A stretch of DNA of 38,973 nucleotides from Burkholderiales bacterium (GCA_022843705.1 JALHND010000016.1:1-38973); one strand, 5' to 3'; counted from the first letter of the stretch, positions 30,938 through 38,973 are shown. Numbers and translations: made by a program. Notes: generated from the sequence alone by a model not told the origin.

Positions 30938-32137
30938 AACTTTTTCTTTTCTCAGCTCGGCAATGCGGGCGTCGCTGAAACCCAGCTCCTCGCGCAACAC
31001 CGCTTCGGTGTGCTGGCCCAGCAGCGGCGGCGCGCGGCGGATGCTCGCCGGCGTGTCGCTGAAACGGAAAGGGATGCCGAGCATTTTCACCTTGCCCGCG
31101 GTCGGATGTTCGACTTCGGTGACCATGTCGCGTGCGAGGGCATGCGGCGCGGCCAGCGCCTGCGCCACGCTGTTGATGCGGCCGCAGGGTATGCCGGCCG
31201 CCATCAGTTTTTCGATCCACTGTTCCGCACCTTCGCGTTTCAGTTCGGCAGTGATCAATGCATCAAGCGCCTCGCGGCTGCCGATGCGGTCCGGATTTTT
31301 GCTGAAGCGCGGATCGGCCGCCCACTCCTCATGGCCCAGCAAGGCGGCGAACTTGGCGAACTGGCCGTCGTTGCCGACCGCCACCGCAATCATGTCGTCC
31401 CGTGTCGGATAGGCAGTGTAGGGCACGATGTTCGGGTGGCCGTTGCCGAAACGCCCGGCATTTTTCCCGGAAATCAGGTGGTTCGACGCGACGTTGGCGA
31501 GCATCGCCAGCCCCGAATCGAACAGCGAGACCTCGACATGCTGGCCGCGGCCCGTCGTGTGACGCGCGTTGAGCGCGGCGAGCACGGAATTGCAGGCGAG
31601 CATGCCGGTGCAGATGTCGACGATCGCGACGCCGTACTTCATCGGTGTGCCCTCCGGCTCGCCGGTGATGCTCATCAGGCCCGACTCCGCCTGCAGGATG
31701 AAGTCGTAGCCGGGCAGTCCAGCTTTTGGACCGACGGAACCGTAGCCGGTGATCGAGCAGCGCACCAGCCGCGGCGCATTCGCCTGCAGCCAGTCGTTGC
31801 CGAAGCCCCATTTCTCCAGCGTGCCGACCTTGAAGTTCTCGACCAGCACGTCGGATTTTTTGATCAGCCCGGCCAGCACCTCCTGCCCGGACTTCATCGC
31901 CATGTTCAGCGTGATCGAACGCTTGTTGCGGTTGACGCCGAGGTAATAGGCCGATTCACCCTCGGCAAAAGGCGGCCCCCAGCTGCGGGTGTCATCACCC
32001 GCGCCCGGCGGCTCGACCTTGATCACGTCGGCGCCCATGTCGCCGAGCATCATCGTGCACAGCGGACCGGCGAGGATGCGGGTCAGGTCAAGGACACGGA
32101 CGCCCGCGAGGGCGCCCTGGGGTTCTGCTTGAGGCAT
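30932..32137 (-). CDS. Class III (CaiB/BaiF) CoA-transferase 1
   Basis: A 401-residue family III CoA-transferase. Hallmarks are LAGVRVLDLTRILAGPLCTM (10-29), GADVIKVEPPGAGDDTRSWG (35-54), RNKRSITLNM and SDVLVENFKVGTLEKWGFG. Asp145 in LPGYDFILQAESGLMSITGE is the expected catalytic aspartate that forms the acyl anhydride. These enzymes move CoA between carboxylic acids in the cytoplasm. The ATG at 32137 has only a weak ribosome binding site. It lies 102 bases after the enoyl-CoA hydratase gene, and its product may serve as substrate for the epimerase-like protein that follows. Confidence 0.88.
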   Translation of the reverse strand: MPQAEPQGALAGVRVLDLTRILAGPLCTMMLGDMGADVIKVEPPGAGDDTRSWGPPFAEGESAYYLGVNRNKRSITLNMAMKSGQEVLAGLIKKSDVLVENFKVGTLEKWGFGNDWLQANAPRLVRCSITGYGSVGPKAGLPGYDFILQAESGLMSITGEPEGTPMKYGVAIVDICTGMLACNSVLAALNARHTTGRGQHVEVSLFDSGLAMLANVASNHLISGKNAGRFGNGHPNIVPYTAYPTRDDMIAVAVGNDGQFAKFAALLGHEEWAADPRFSKNPDRIGSREALDALITAELKREGAEQWIEKLMAAGIPCGRINSVAQALAAPHALARDMVTEVEHPTAGKVKMLGIPFRFSDTPASIRRAPPLLGQHTEAVLREELGFSDARIAELRKEKVV

Positions 32138-32145
32138 GGGTCCGG

Positions 32146-32246
32146 GTGGTAATGGGTGAATGGAGATTCGTGGCTAGTGGGCGCTGGTGACGGCCGACTT
32201 ATCTGTGACCGCCACCAATTACGACTTACCAATCACCAATTACCGC
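32146..32246. repeat. Degenerate ACCAATTAC repeats with imperfect inverted ends
   Basis: CACCAATTAC occurs at 32213-32222 and again at 32234-32243, with ACCAATC between. GTGGTAATGGGTGA (32146-32159) is the reverse complement of TCACCAATTACCGC (32233-32246) at 12 of 14 positions, so the gap between the hydratase and CoA-transferase genes could fold on itself. The right end covers the hydratase stop codon. It looks like a decayed spacer repeat. Confidence 0.35.
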
Positions 32247-33136
32247 TTTTTCCGCATCGAAGGCGGTGCATTGAGGTTGCGCTCGCAGCCGTCAACGTAT
32301 TTCTCCAGTTCCTTCTTCGCCTTCATCCGGAACTGCTGGAAGTTCGGCTTGCGGCCGGCGAGGAAGGCGTCCATGCCTTCGTTGGCCTCGGGCGAGCCCC
32401 AGACATGGGCCAGCAGTTCCATGCCGTGCTGCCAGGACGAATACAGGTTGTCGGATTCGAAGTTCAGCGACTTCTTGGTCATGCGCAGCGTCAGCGCGCT
32501 GTGGCCCTTCATGGTTTCACACCACTTGAGCGTTTCCTTCAACAGGTCCTTCTGCGGCACGCACTTGTTGATCAGGCCGACTTCGACGGCTTCCTTCGCC
32601 GGGAAACGGCGGGCGCAGAAAATCATCTCGCGCGCCAGGCGCTCGCCGATGATGCGCGGCAGGTACTGGGTCGCACCGACGGTCGGACAGGCGCCGACTT
32701 TTGCGCCGGTCTGGCCGAGCACCGCGTTTTCGGAAGCGATCACCAGGTCGCACCACAGCGCGAGTTCATGGCCCCCGCCCATGCACCAGCCGTTGACCAT
32801 CGCGATCACCGGGATCGGCAGGCCGCGGATGGTCATCGCCAGGCCGAGCATGCGGTCGTTCCACATGTAGGCATTGGTGAAGTTCAGGCGCTTCATCGCG
32901 TAGAAGTCGCCGCCGGCGGAGAAGGAGCGGTTGCCCTTGCCGGTGATGACGGCGCAGACGATCGACGGGTCTTCGCGGGTCGATTTCAGCGCGTCGATCA
33001 TTTCGTCCAGCGACTGCTCGCGGAAGGCGTTGAGCACTTTCTCGCGGTTGATGGTGATCCAGGCGACCTGGTCCTTCACCTCGTAAATGATGTCGGTGTA
33101 CTTGCGGCTTTTGGACTTCCGGGCTTTTGCGGCCAT
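32240..33136 (-). CDS. Enoyl-CoA hydratase/isomerase family protein, MenB/BadI-like
   Basis: Start at the ATG at 33136 with GGGGAG upstream (a GTG at 33148 is in frame but lies at the ribosome binding site); 298 residues. Crotonase-fold features are YEVKDQVAWITINREKVLNA (18-37), the oxyanion hole at SFSAGGDF (72-79) and NGWCMGGGHELALWCDLVIA (115-134). The subfamily resembles MenB (naphthoate synthase) and BadI (ring-opening ketocyclohexanecarboxyl-CoA hydrolase), including GQTGAKVG near 141-148 and the C-terminal RKPNFQQFR. The Asp that follows in MenB and BadI is absent (ACPTVGATQYLPR), so the chemistry may differ. A Lys/Arg-rich N-terminal extension precedes the domain. Confidence 0.83.
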   Translation of the reverse strand: MAAKARKSKSRKYTDIIYEVKDQVAWITINREKVLNAFREQSLDEMIDALKSTREDPSIVCAVITGKGNRSFSAGGDFYAMKRLNFTNAYMWNDRMLGLAMTIRGLPIPVIAMVNGWCMGGGHELALWCDLVIASENAVLGQTGAKVGACPTVGATQYLPRIIGERLAREMIFCARRFPAKEAVEVGLINKCVPQKDLLKETLKWCETMKGHSALTLRMTKKSLNFESDNLYSSWQHGMELLAHVWGSPEANEGMDAFLAGRKPNFQQFRMKAKKELEKYVDGCERNLNAPPSMRKKR

Positions 33137-33344
33137 GTTTCTCCCCACGGGTCGGTTATTCTGGAAAGCGGAGATTTTAGCAGAAGGCCCCTCGGTAATT
33201 GACAGCCTCAGGAACCCTCCCTATCGTGGATTTGCGGCAACCGGCAACAGTTCACAACATGGCCTTCACGCAATGTGCAGCGGTGCATTGCTGAAGGACC
33301 TGACGCAAAAAAGCGGCCGGCTTATTTGGAAACAGGCTGAAGAA

Positions 33345-33476
33345 ATGACGGGGTACATGATTTTCGAGCTTCGGCGCTGCCAGGATTGCGGACAACCCGT
33401 CGGCGCCAGGGACAAGTTCTGTGCACGGTGCGGGGCAAAGCTGCCGCGCGAGCCCAAGGCGACCCGGTTTGAATGA
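33345..33476 (+). CDS. Small zinc-ribbon protein
   Basis: A 43-residue frame with two CxxC knuckles (CQDCGQPVGARDKFCARCG), a treble-clef/zinc-ribbon pattern common in small bacterial proteins. The start is uncertain: the ATG at 33345 follows a weak AGG/GAAGAA, and the frame is open upstream to 33087. It is the only plus-strand candidate in the 366 bases between the hydratase and the next VOC gene. Function unknown. Confidence 0.5.
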   Translation: MTGYMIFELRRCQDCGQPVGARDKFCARCGAKLPREPKATRFE

Positions 33477-33502
33477 CGCAAACCAAAGGCACCAGCGTCG
33501 GA

Positions 33503-33883
33503 TCAGACGTATTCCGAAACCTCCACCAGATTCAAATCCGGATCCCTGAAATAAACCGAGCGGATCTCCCCCATCGCCCCGGTCTTGATGCAGGGTCCTT
33601 CAATGATCGCGACCCGGTGTTTCTCCAGACTCGCAATCACCTGCTCCAGCGGCACTGATGCGATGAAACAGAAATCCAGCGTGCCGATACCCGGCGCGTG
33701 CGCTTTGGGGTCGTATTCCCCGCCCTTCACGTGGATATTGATCTTCGAACGGCCGAACTTGAGCGCCATCCGCCGGCCGTTGCGGAAGGTTTCGAGCGTC
33801 ATGCCCAGCACTTCGGTGTAGAAGCGGATGATTTCATCCGGCTGCGCAGTCGTGAGAACGAAGTGGTCGAGGCGGTCGATCAT
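33503..33883 (-). CDS. VOC/glyoxalase-superfamily protein 2
   Basis: A 126-residue protein with MIDRLDHFVLTTAQPDEIIR followed by FYTEVLGMTLETFRNGRRMALKFG, then GTLDFCFIASVPLEQVIASL and VYFRDPDLNLVEVSEYV. His7, a mid-protein acidic residue and the Glu in LVEVSEY fit the metal-binding pattern of the glyoxalase/dioxygenase superfamily. It is a short stand-alone member; the reaction cannot be assigned. GGAAGTGA precedes the ATG at 33883. It follows CoA-transferase 2 across a REP-like element. Confidence 0.8.
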   Translation of the reverse strand: MIDRLDHFVLTTAQPDEIIRFYTEVLGMTLETFRNGRRMALKFGRSKINIHVKGGEYDPKAHAPGIGTLDFCFIASVPLEQVIASLEKHRVAIIEGPCIKTGAMGEIRSVYFRDPDLNLVEVSEYV

Positions 33884-33904
33884 GTTTCACTTCCATTCCT
33901 TTGC

Positions 33905-33990
33905 CGTCATTCCGGCGAAAGCCGGAATCCAGGGGTTTGCTGCGGTCCGTTGCCGGATTCCGGATCGTGCTGCGCACGTCCGGAATGACG
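33905..33990. repeat. 86-bp REP/MITE-like palindromic element
   Basis: The ends are perfect 11-bp inverted repeats, CGTCATTCCGG and CCGGAATGACG. Inside are a hairpin ATTCCGGC-GAAA-GCCGGAAT (33909-33928) and a second long hairpin, ATTCCGGA paired with TCCGGAAT around a CGTGC/GCACG stem (33957-33986). The CGTCATTCCGGCGAAAGCCG sequence is of the type found as dispersed palindromes in many proteobacterial intergenic regions. No transposase is in the window. Confidence 0.7.
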
Positions 33991-33997
33991 ATTAATC

Positions 33998-34017
33998 ATA
34001 GGTTTTTGTTTTTATTG
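33998..34017 (-). repeat. AT-rich recurrent motif, degenerate copy D (3' of CoA-transferase 2)
   Basis: The minus strand reads CAATAAAAACAAAAACCTAT, about 16 of 20 matches to copy B, starting six bases after the TGA of the CoA-transferase 2 gene. Like copies A and C it lies at a gene's 3' end. The match is weaker and could be chance in AT-rich sequence. Confidence 0.28.
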
Positions 34018-34023
34018 ATATTT

Positions 34024-35244
34024 TCAGATCACGCCCTTCGCCCGCAAATCGGCGATGGTTTCGGGTTTGAGACCCGCCTGCTCCAACACGGCGACAGTGT
34101 CTTCACCCAGCCGCGGCGCGCTGCTGCGGATGCGGCCGGGCGTGGCCGAAAGTTTGGGCACGATGCCGGGCACATCGACGGTGTAGCCGTCGCGGGTCTC
34201 GATGTTGAGGATCATGTCGCGCGCCCTGTACTGCGCATCGGCGGCGATGTCGGCCACCGAGTAGATCGCACCCGAGGGCACGTCATGCTCCGCCAGCACT
34301 GTCAGGGCTGCAGCCTTGTCCCGTGTTTTTGTCCAGGCGGTGATCGCGCCGTCAATGTCGGCAACACGTTTGACGCGGCCGTCGTTGCTTCCCATCTCCG
34401 GCGACGCGGCATAGTCGTCACGGCCGATGGCTTTCATCAATCGTTTGAAAATGCCGTCACCGTTGCCGCCGATCAGGATCCAGCCATCCCTGCAGGGGTA
34501 GGCGTTGGAAGGCACGATGCCGGGCAGCGCACTGCCGGCCGCTTCACGGACGACGCCGAAGGCGCTGTATTCGGGCAGCAGGCTTTCCATGCAGTTGAAC
34601 ACGCTCTCGTAGAGCGCGATGTCGATCACCTGGCCTTCGCCGCCTGCTGTTTTGCCGTCCCGGTCGCGGTGATACAACGCCATCAGGATGCCGATCACGC
34701 CGTGCAGCGCGGCCAGCGTGTCACCGATCGACACACCGACACGCACCGGCACGCGCCCCGGCTCGCCGCTGAGGTAACGCAGGCCGCCCATCGACTCGGC
34801 AATGATGCCGAAACCGGGGCGGTCGCGGTAAGGGCCGTCCTGGCCATAACCGGAGATGCGTGCCATCACCAGTTTCGGGTTTATTTTTTTCAGGTCTTCG
34901 TAACCGAGGCCCCATTCCTCCATCTTGCCGGGGCGGAAATTCTCGATCAGCACGTCGGCCTCTTTCACCAGCGCGCGCAGCAGATCCTGGCCCTCGGGCT
35001 GCGTCAGGTCGAGCGTCACCGACTGCTTGTTGCGCGACTGCACTTCCCACCACACCGAGTTGCCGTTTTTCAGCAGCCGCCACTTGCGCAGCGGATCACC
35101 CTTGCCCGGCGGCTCGATCTTGATGACCTCGGCGCCGAAGTCGGCGAGGGTCTTGCCGCAGAAGGGGCCGGCAATCAGCTGGCCGAGTTCGATGACACGC
35201 ACGCCGGCCAGCGGGCCGGCGGCGGATGGGGATGGTGTGGCCAT
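34024..35244 (-). CDS. Class III (CaiB/BaiF) CoA-transferase 2, lacking the usual catalytic Asp
   Basis: A 406-residue family III CoA-transferase, with LAGVRVIELGQLIAGPFCGK (12-31), GAEVIKIEPPGKGDPLRKWR (37-56), RNKQSVTLDL and ADVLIENFRPGKMEEWGLGY. Where CoA-transferase 1 has YDF, this one has FGI (RPGFGIIAESMGGLRYLSGE, 142-161), so the standard catalytic aspartate appears to be Gly146. I recall other family members with a PGFG version, so it may mark a subfamily with a different nucleophile or reaction. A strong GGAGGAC precedes the ATG at 35244. The gene lies 46 bases after the 2Fe-2S subunit gene, probably in one operon with the hydroxylase. Confidence 0.86.
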   Translation of the reverse strand: MATPSPSAAGPLAGVRVIELGQLIAGPFCGKTLADFGAEVIKIEPPGKGDPLRKWRLLKNGNSVWWEVQSRNKQSVTLDLTQPEGQDLLRALVKEADVLIENFRPGKMEEWGLGYEDLKKINPKLVMARISGYGQDGPYRDRPGFGIIAESMGGLRYLSGEPGRVPVRVGVSIGDTLAALHGVIGILMALYHRDRDGKTAGGEGQVIDIALYESVFNCMESLLPEYSAFGVVREAAGSALPGIVPSNAYPCRDGWILIGGNGDGIFKRLMKAIGRDDYAASPEMGSNDGRVKRVADIDGAITAWTKTRDKAAALTVLAEHDVPSGAIYSVADIAADAQYRARDMILNIETRDGYTVDVPGIVPKLSATPGRIRSSAPRLGEDTVAVLEQAGLKPETIADLRAKGVI

Positions 35245-35290
35245 GGCGCGGTGTCCTCCGGTGAACCCGAAGGATACCGCGGGGCGGAAG

Positions 35291-35761
<471 letters not shown>

Positions 35762-35762
35762 G

Positions 35763-36569
35763 TTATTTCTTCCCCGAAAGTGCGGCCGCGGCGCGCGTCG
35801 CCATGACCTTGACCAGCTGCGCGCGGTATTCGCGCGTGCCGTGGATGTCCTCGTTGATGTCGTCGGCGGCGAGCGTGAGTTTTTCGATCGCTTCGGCGCT
35901 GATGCCCCTGGCCAGAGCCTGCTCGGCTTCCGTCCAGCGGAACACGCCGGAAGCACCGGCACCGGTCACCGCCACACGCACGCCGTCACCGGTCTGGGCA
36001 ATGAACACGCCGGCCATCGCGTAACCCGAGGCCGGATGCGGGAACTTGCAGTAGGCCGCGGCCTTCGGCAGCGGGAAGGCGATTTTGACGATCAGCTCGC
36101 CCGGCTCCAGCGCGGTGGTGAACATGCCCTGGAAAAAGTCGGCGGCGGCGATCTCGCGTTTGTTGGTGACCACCTTCGCGTTCAGCGCCAGCACCGCCGC
36201 GGGGTAATCCGCCGCCGGATCATTGTTGGCGACCGAGCCGCCCAGCGTGCCGCGGTTGCGGACCTGCGGGTCGCCGATGCCGGCGGCCAGGCAGGCCAGT
36301 GCCGGAATCGCGTCCTGCACGACCTTTGATCCGGCGACATCCGCATGGCGGGTCGCCGCACCGATGGTCAGCACGCCGTTCTTGTTGTCGATGCCGGCGA
36401 GTTCGGGCAGGCCGGCGATGTCGACCAGCTGTGTCGGCTGTGCCAGGCGCTGCTTCAGCGTCGGGATCAGGGTCATGCCGCCGGACAGCGGCTTGGCTTC
36501 GTCGTCCTTCGCCAGCACTTCACCGGCTTCGGCCAGCGATTTCGCCTTGCGATACTGGAATGAGTACAT
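35763..36569 (-). CDS. Molybdenum hydroxylase FAD-binding medium subunit (CoxM-type)
   Basis: A 268-residue FAD subunit. FAD-contact segments are [20 protein letters not shown] (25-44), [12 protein letters not shown], and [20 protein letters not shown] near 106-125. The C-terminal CO dehydrogenase flavoprotein-type domain has [15 protein letters not shown] and [20 protein letters not shown]. It accepts electrons from the [2Fe-2S] subunit. It follows the large subunit by 2 bases, with GAAAGG as the ribosome binding site. Confidence 0.94.
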   Translation of the reverse strand: MYSFQYRKAKSLAEAGEVLAKDDEAKPLSGGMTLIPTLKQRLAQPTQLVDIAGLPELAGIDNKNGVLTIGAATRHADVAGSKVVQDAIPALACLAAGIGDPQVRNRGTLGGSVANNDPAADYPAAVLALNAKVVTNKREIAAADFFQGMFTTALEPGELIVKIAFPLPKAAAYCKFPHPASGYAMAGVFIAQTGDGVRVAVTGAGASGVFRWTEAEQALARGISAEAIEKLTLAADDINEDIHGTREYRAQLVKVMATRAAAALSGKK

Positions 36570-36571
36570 GG

Positions 36572-38887
36572 TTATTTGCCTTTCTTCGCGGCGGTGATCG
36601 CCTGCCAGACCTTGTGCGCGGTCAGCGGCATGTCGAGCGGCGGCACGCCCAGCGGGCGCAGCGCGTTCATCATGGCGTTGGTCAGTGCGGCGAGCGATGC
36701 GGTGCAGCCCGACTCGCCCATGCCCTTGACGCCCAGCGGGCTGATGGTGCCGAAGGTGGTGTGTTCGGCGATGGTGATGTCCTTGATCCAGCCGGCCTTG
36801 GGCATCGTGTAATCCATGAAGCTGCCGGTCAGCATCTGCCCGGTTTCGGGGTCGTAGACGATGTTCTCGCCGAAAATCTGCCCCCAGCCCTGGGCCACCG
36901 CGCCGTGCATCTGGCCTTCGACGATGGTGTGGTTGATCACCGTGCCGCAGTCATCGACGGTGACATAGGAGACGACCTCGGTGACGCCGGTCTGCGGATC
37001 GATCTCGAGCTCTGCGACATGGCAGCCATTGGGGAAGGTCGAGCCGAACTTGCCCTCGCCGGTGACCACCAGAGGTTTTTTCGCGGCCAGATCACCCAGC
37101 GAGATTTTTTTGTTTGACGCGGTCGACTTGAACTCGCCGTGGTCGTAGGCCACCTGCGAGGGTTCAACACCGAGCTGCTCCGCCGCCAGCGGCGTGGCGA
37201 CCTCGATCAGCTTTTTCGCCGCGATGTGGCAGACCGTGCCGGCACCGACAATGGTGCGCGAGCCGCCGGTGTGATTGCCGATCAGGCCCTGCTCGCCGAT
37301 GCCCTGGCGCAGCCTGATGCGCTCGGCCGGAATGCCGAGACCGTCGCCGATGATCTGGGCAAAGGTGGTTTCATGACCCTGGCCCTGGGAATGCGACACC
37401 GAGTAGGCGGTGATGCTGCCGTCGGCATGCACTTCCAGCCGCACTTCATCCTTCGGGAACATGCCGGCGCCGGAATTCTCGATTACCGTCGAGAAACCGA
37501 GGCCGCGGATCATGCCGCGTTTTTCGGCTTCGGCGCGGCGCTTGGGGAAACCGGCGACGTCGGCGAGTTTCATCGCCTTGTCGAGCACGCCGTGGAAATC
37601 GGCGATGTCGTAGACCGAACCGGTCGGTGTCTTGTAGGGGAAGGCATCGGCCGGGATGAAGTTGCGGCGGCGGATTTCCGCCGGATCGATCTTCATCTGC
37701 GCGGCGGCCTCGTCGACCAGGCGCTCGATGGCGAAGGCGATTTCGGGGCGCGCGGCGCCGCGGTAGGCCGAGACCGGTGCAGTGTTGGTCAGCGCGACGC
37801 GCCAGCGGCCGTACAGGGCCTGGGTCTTGTAGACGCCGTTGAGGCAGGTCACCGGATTGCGCATCGGGCTCACCGGGCCGGCGGGATGCAGATAGGCACC
37901 GAGGTCGGCGATCCAGTCGATGCGCATGCCGAGGAAAGTACCGTCCTTGTCGAGCGCGAGTTCGCCGTCAATATAGTTGGCGCGGCCGTGGGAATCGGAG
38001 AGGAAACCCTCGCTGCGCGAGGACACCCATTTCACCGGGCGGCCCAGCGTCTTCGCGCCGAGCATCAGCGCGACGTATTCGGGGTAGCCGATGCTGCGCT
38101 GGCCGAAACCGCCGCCGACATCGCGGGCAATGACCTCGATCTTGTCGTCAGCCACGCCGGTGTAGGCCGCCAGCTGCATGCGCATCATGTTGATACCCTG
38201 CACCGGCGAATGCACCGTGAATTTGCCGCTGGCGGCGTCGAAGGCCACCGCACAGGCACGCGGCTCCATCGGGTTCGGCGCGACGCGGGTGACGTCGAGG
38301 CGCAGTTTGGTGACGTGCGCAGCCTTTGCAAACGCGGCCTCCACCGCCGCCGCGTCGCCGGCCTCCTGCTCGAAGCAGAGGTTGCCGGGCACGTTGTCAT
38401 GCAGCTGCGGCGCGCCGGGCTCCAGCGTGGCCCTTGGCGACACCACCGCCGGCAGGTCCTCATAGTCAACTTCGATCAGTTCGGTGGCGTCCTGCGCCTG
38501 CAGCGCGGTTTCGGCAATCACCAGCGCCACCAGGTCGCCGACGAAACGCACGCGGCCGTGGGCCAGCACCGGGCGCTCGGGAATGGTGGCCTTCCTGCCA
38601 TCCTTGCCGGCAAAGGTCAGCATGCTCAGCGGCTTGATGTAGCCAGCCCTGACGGCATCCTCGCCGGTCAGCACCGCGAGTACGCCCTTCGCCTTGCGCG
38701 CGGCATCCGTGTTCACCGACAGGATCTTCGCGTGGGCGCGATCGGAGCGCAGGAAGGCGCCATGCGCCTGGTTGGGCAGGCTCCAGTCCGCGGCATAACG
38801 GCCCTCGCCCTTGATCAGGCGCAGGTCCTCGAGGCGGGCGAGCTTCGCGCCGCCGACTTCAAACAGATGTGAATGATGTGTGTCCAT
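36572..38887 (-). CDS. Molybdenum hydroxylase large, molybdopterin-binding subunit (xanthine dehydrogenase family)
   Basis: A 771-residue subunit (ATG at 38887; a GTG at 38902 is in frame). It has the aldehyde oxidase/xanthine dehydrogenase a/b hammerhead domain (about 20-150) and the molybdopterin domains. Visible motifs are DVGGGFGQRS (256-265), SAYRGAARPE (373-382), SHSQGQGHETTFAQI and KGMGESGCTAS with the likely catalytic Glu725. The active-site loop is AYRGAAR, not the AYRCSFR of true CO dehydrogenase, so this is a hydroxylase of an organic substrate (heterocycle, aromatic acyl-CoA or aldehyde; not resolved). It is transcribed first, then the FAD and 2Fe-2S subunits. The 86 bases to the right edge hold no recognised gene. 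Confidence 0.93.
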   Translation of the reverse strand: MDTHHSHLFEVGGAKLARLEDLRLIKGEGRYAADWSLPNQAHGAFLRSDRAHAKILSVNTDAARKAKGVLAVLTGEDAVRAGYIKPLSMLTFAGKDGRKATIPERPVLAHGRVRFVGDLVALVIAETALQAQDATELIEVDYEDLPAVVSPRATLEPGAPQLHDNVPGNLCFEQEAGDAAAVEAAFAKAAHVTKLRLDVTRVAPNPMEPRACAVAFDAASGKFTVHSPVQGINMMRMQLAAYTGVADDKIEVIARDVGGGFGQRSIGYPEYVALMLGAKTLGRPVKWVSSRSEGFLSDSHGRANYIDGELALDKDGTFLGMRIDWIADLGAYLHPAGPVSPMRNPVTCLNGVYKTQALYGRWRVALTNTAPVSAYRGAARPEIAFAIERLVDEAAAQMKIDPAEIRRRNFIPADAFPYKTPTGSVYDIADFHGVLDKAMKLADVAGFPKRRAEAEKRGMIRGLGFSTVIENSGAGMFPKDEVRLEVHADGSITAYSVSHSQGQGHETTFAQIIGDGLGIPAERIRLRQGIGEQGLIGNHTGGSRTIVGAGTVCHIAAKKLIEVATPLAAEQLGVEPSQVAYDHGEFKSTASNKKISLGDLAAKKPLVVTGEGKFGSTFPNGCHVAELEIDPQTGVTEVVSYVTVDDCGTVINHTIVEGQMHGAVAQGWGQIFGENIVYDPETGQMLTGSFMDYTMPKAGWIKDITIAEHTTFGTISPLGVKGMGESGCTASLAALTNAMMNALRPLGVPPLDMPLTAHKVWQAITAAKKGK

Positions 38888-38973
38888 GACTGTCCCGGGC
38901 ACCGCATGCTGGACGCCAGCAGCGGCGCTCTCGCTCCTCGTTTGGAATAGCGGCTAGGATAACGCAAATGCGG

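Noticed and set aside
30137-32152. A 671-codon plus-strand open frame
   Set aside because: Antisense to the dehydrogenase, VOC and CoA-transferase genes, with low-complexity composition and no motif.
32211-32246. A short CRISPR-like repeat
   Set aside because: Only two degenerate copies of CACCAATTAC with no regular spacers and no cas genes nearby.
37139-38872. A 577-codon plus-strand open frame opposite the molybdopterin subunit
   Set aside because: Antisense shadow of a well-supported gene; no recognisable motif.
36572-38887. Aerobic CO dehydrogenase large subunit (coxL)
   Set aside because: The active-site loop is AYRGAAR rather than AYRCSFR, so CO oxidation is not supported.

Overview
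The window is GC-rich, densely coded DNA that reads as a chromosomal segment of a betaproteobacterium, most likely Burkholderiales or a near relative. The reasons are the gene order flhDC-motAB-flhBAF-flhG-fliA, the divergent flgAMN and flgBCDEFGHIJK blocks, a FlgJ with a fused glucosaminidase, and FlhC with cysteines at the enteric positions. No rRNA, tRNA, CRISPR array, transposase or prophage gene was seen.

Positions 1-9701 hold the flg genes. On the minus strand, flgB-C-D-E-F-G-H-I-J-K (7844 down to the left edge, flgK cut by the edge) encode the rod, hook, P and L rings, rod cap/muramidase and hook-filament junction. Divergently on the plus strand lie flgA (P-ring chaperone), flgM (anti-sigma-28) and flgN (chaperone).

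Positions 9780-20538 are all minus strand. In transcription order they are flhD-flhC (master regulator), motA-motB (stator), a membrane-anchored SAM methyltransferase, an HDOD protein, flhB-flhA (export gate), flhF-flhG (polar placement and number control) and fliA (sigma-28). Three points stand out: the chemotaxis genes usually found between motB and flhB are absent and two other genes sit there; FlhG has lost its ATPase residues; and a sigma-28-like promoter lies between flhC and motA. Upstream of flhD is a REC-GGDEF-EAL protein whose two output domains both look catalytically dead, recalling the EAL-type FlhDC antagonist YdiV.

Positions 22618-27634 are an envelope-signalling block on the minus strand. 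An MlaC-like periplasmic protein, a GlrK-type histidine kinase, a QseG-position lipoprotein and a GlrR-type sigma-54 activator form one apparent operon. Downstream is a glycine-zipper protein plus small lipoprotein pair, preceded by a good sigma-54 promoter, so it is a plausible local target of the activator.

Positions 27876-38887 are a catabolic region. It contains a fumarylacetoacetase-family protein (plus strand) and minus-strand genes for a molybdenum hydroxylase (large, FAD and 2Fe-2S subunits), two class III CoA-transferases, two VOC proteins (one like methylmalonyl-CoA epimerase), a MenB/BadI-like enoyl-CoA hydratase and an Ldh2-family dehydrogenase. Together they suggest hydroxylation, CoA activation and CoA-ester processing of an organic acid; the substrate cannot be read from sequence. 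Small accessory items here are a zinc-ribbon ORF, an orphan lipoprotein, an 86-bp REP/MITE-like element, and a 20-bp AT-rich motif that recurs at four places in the window.
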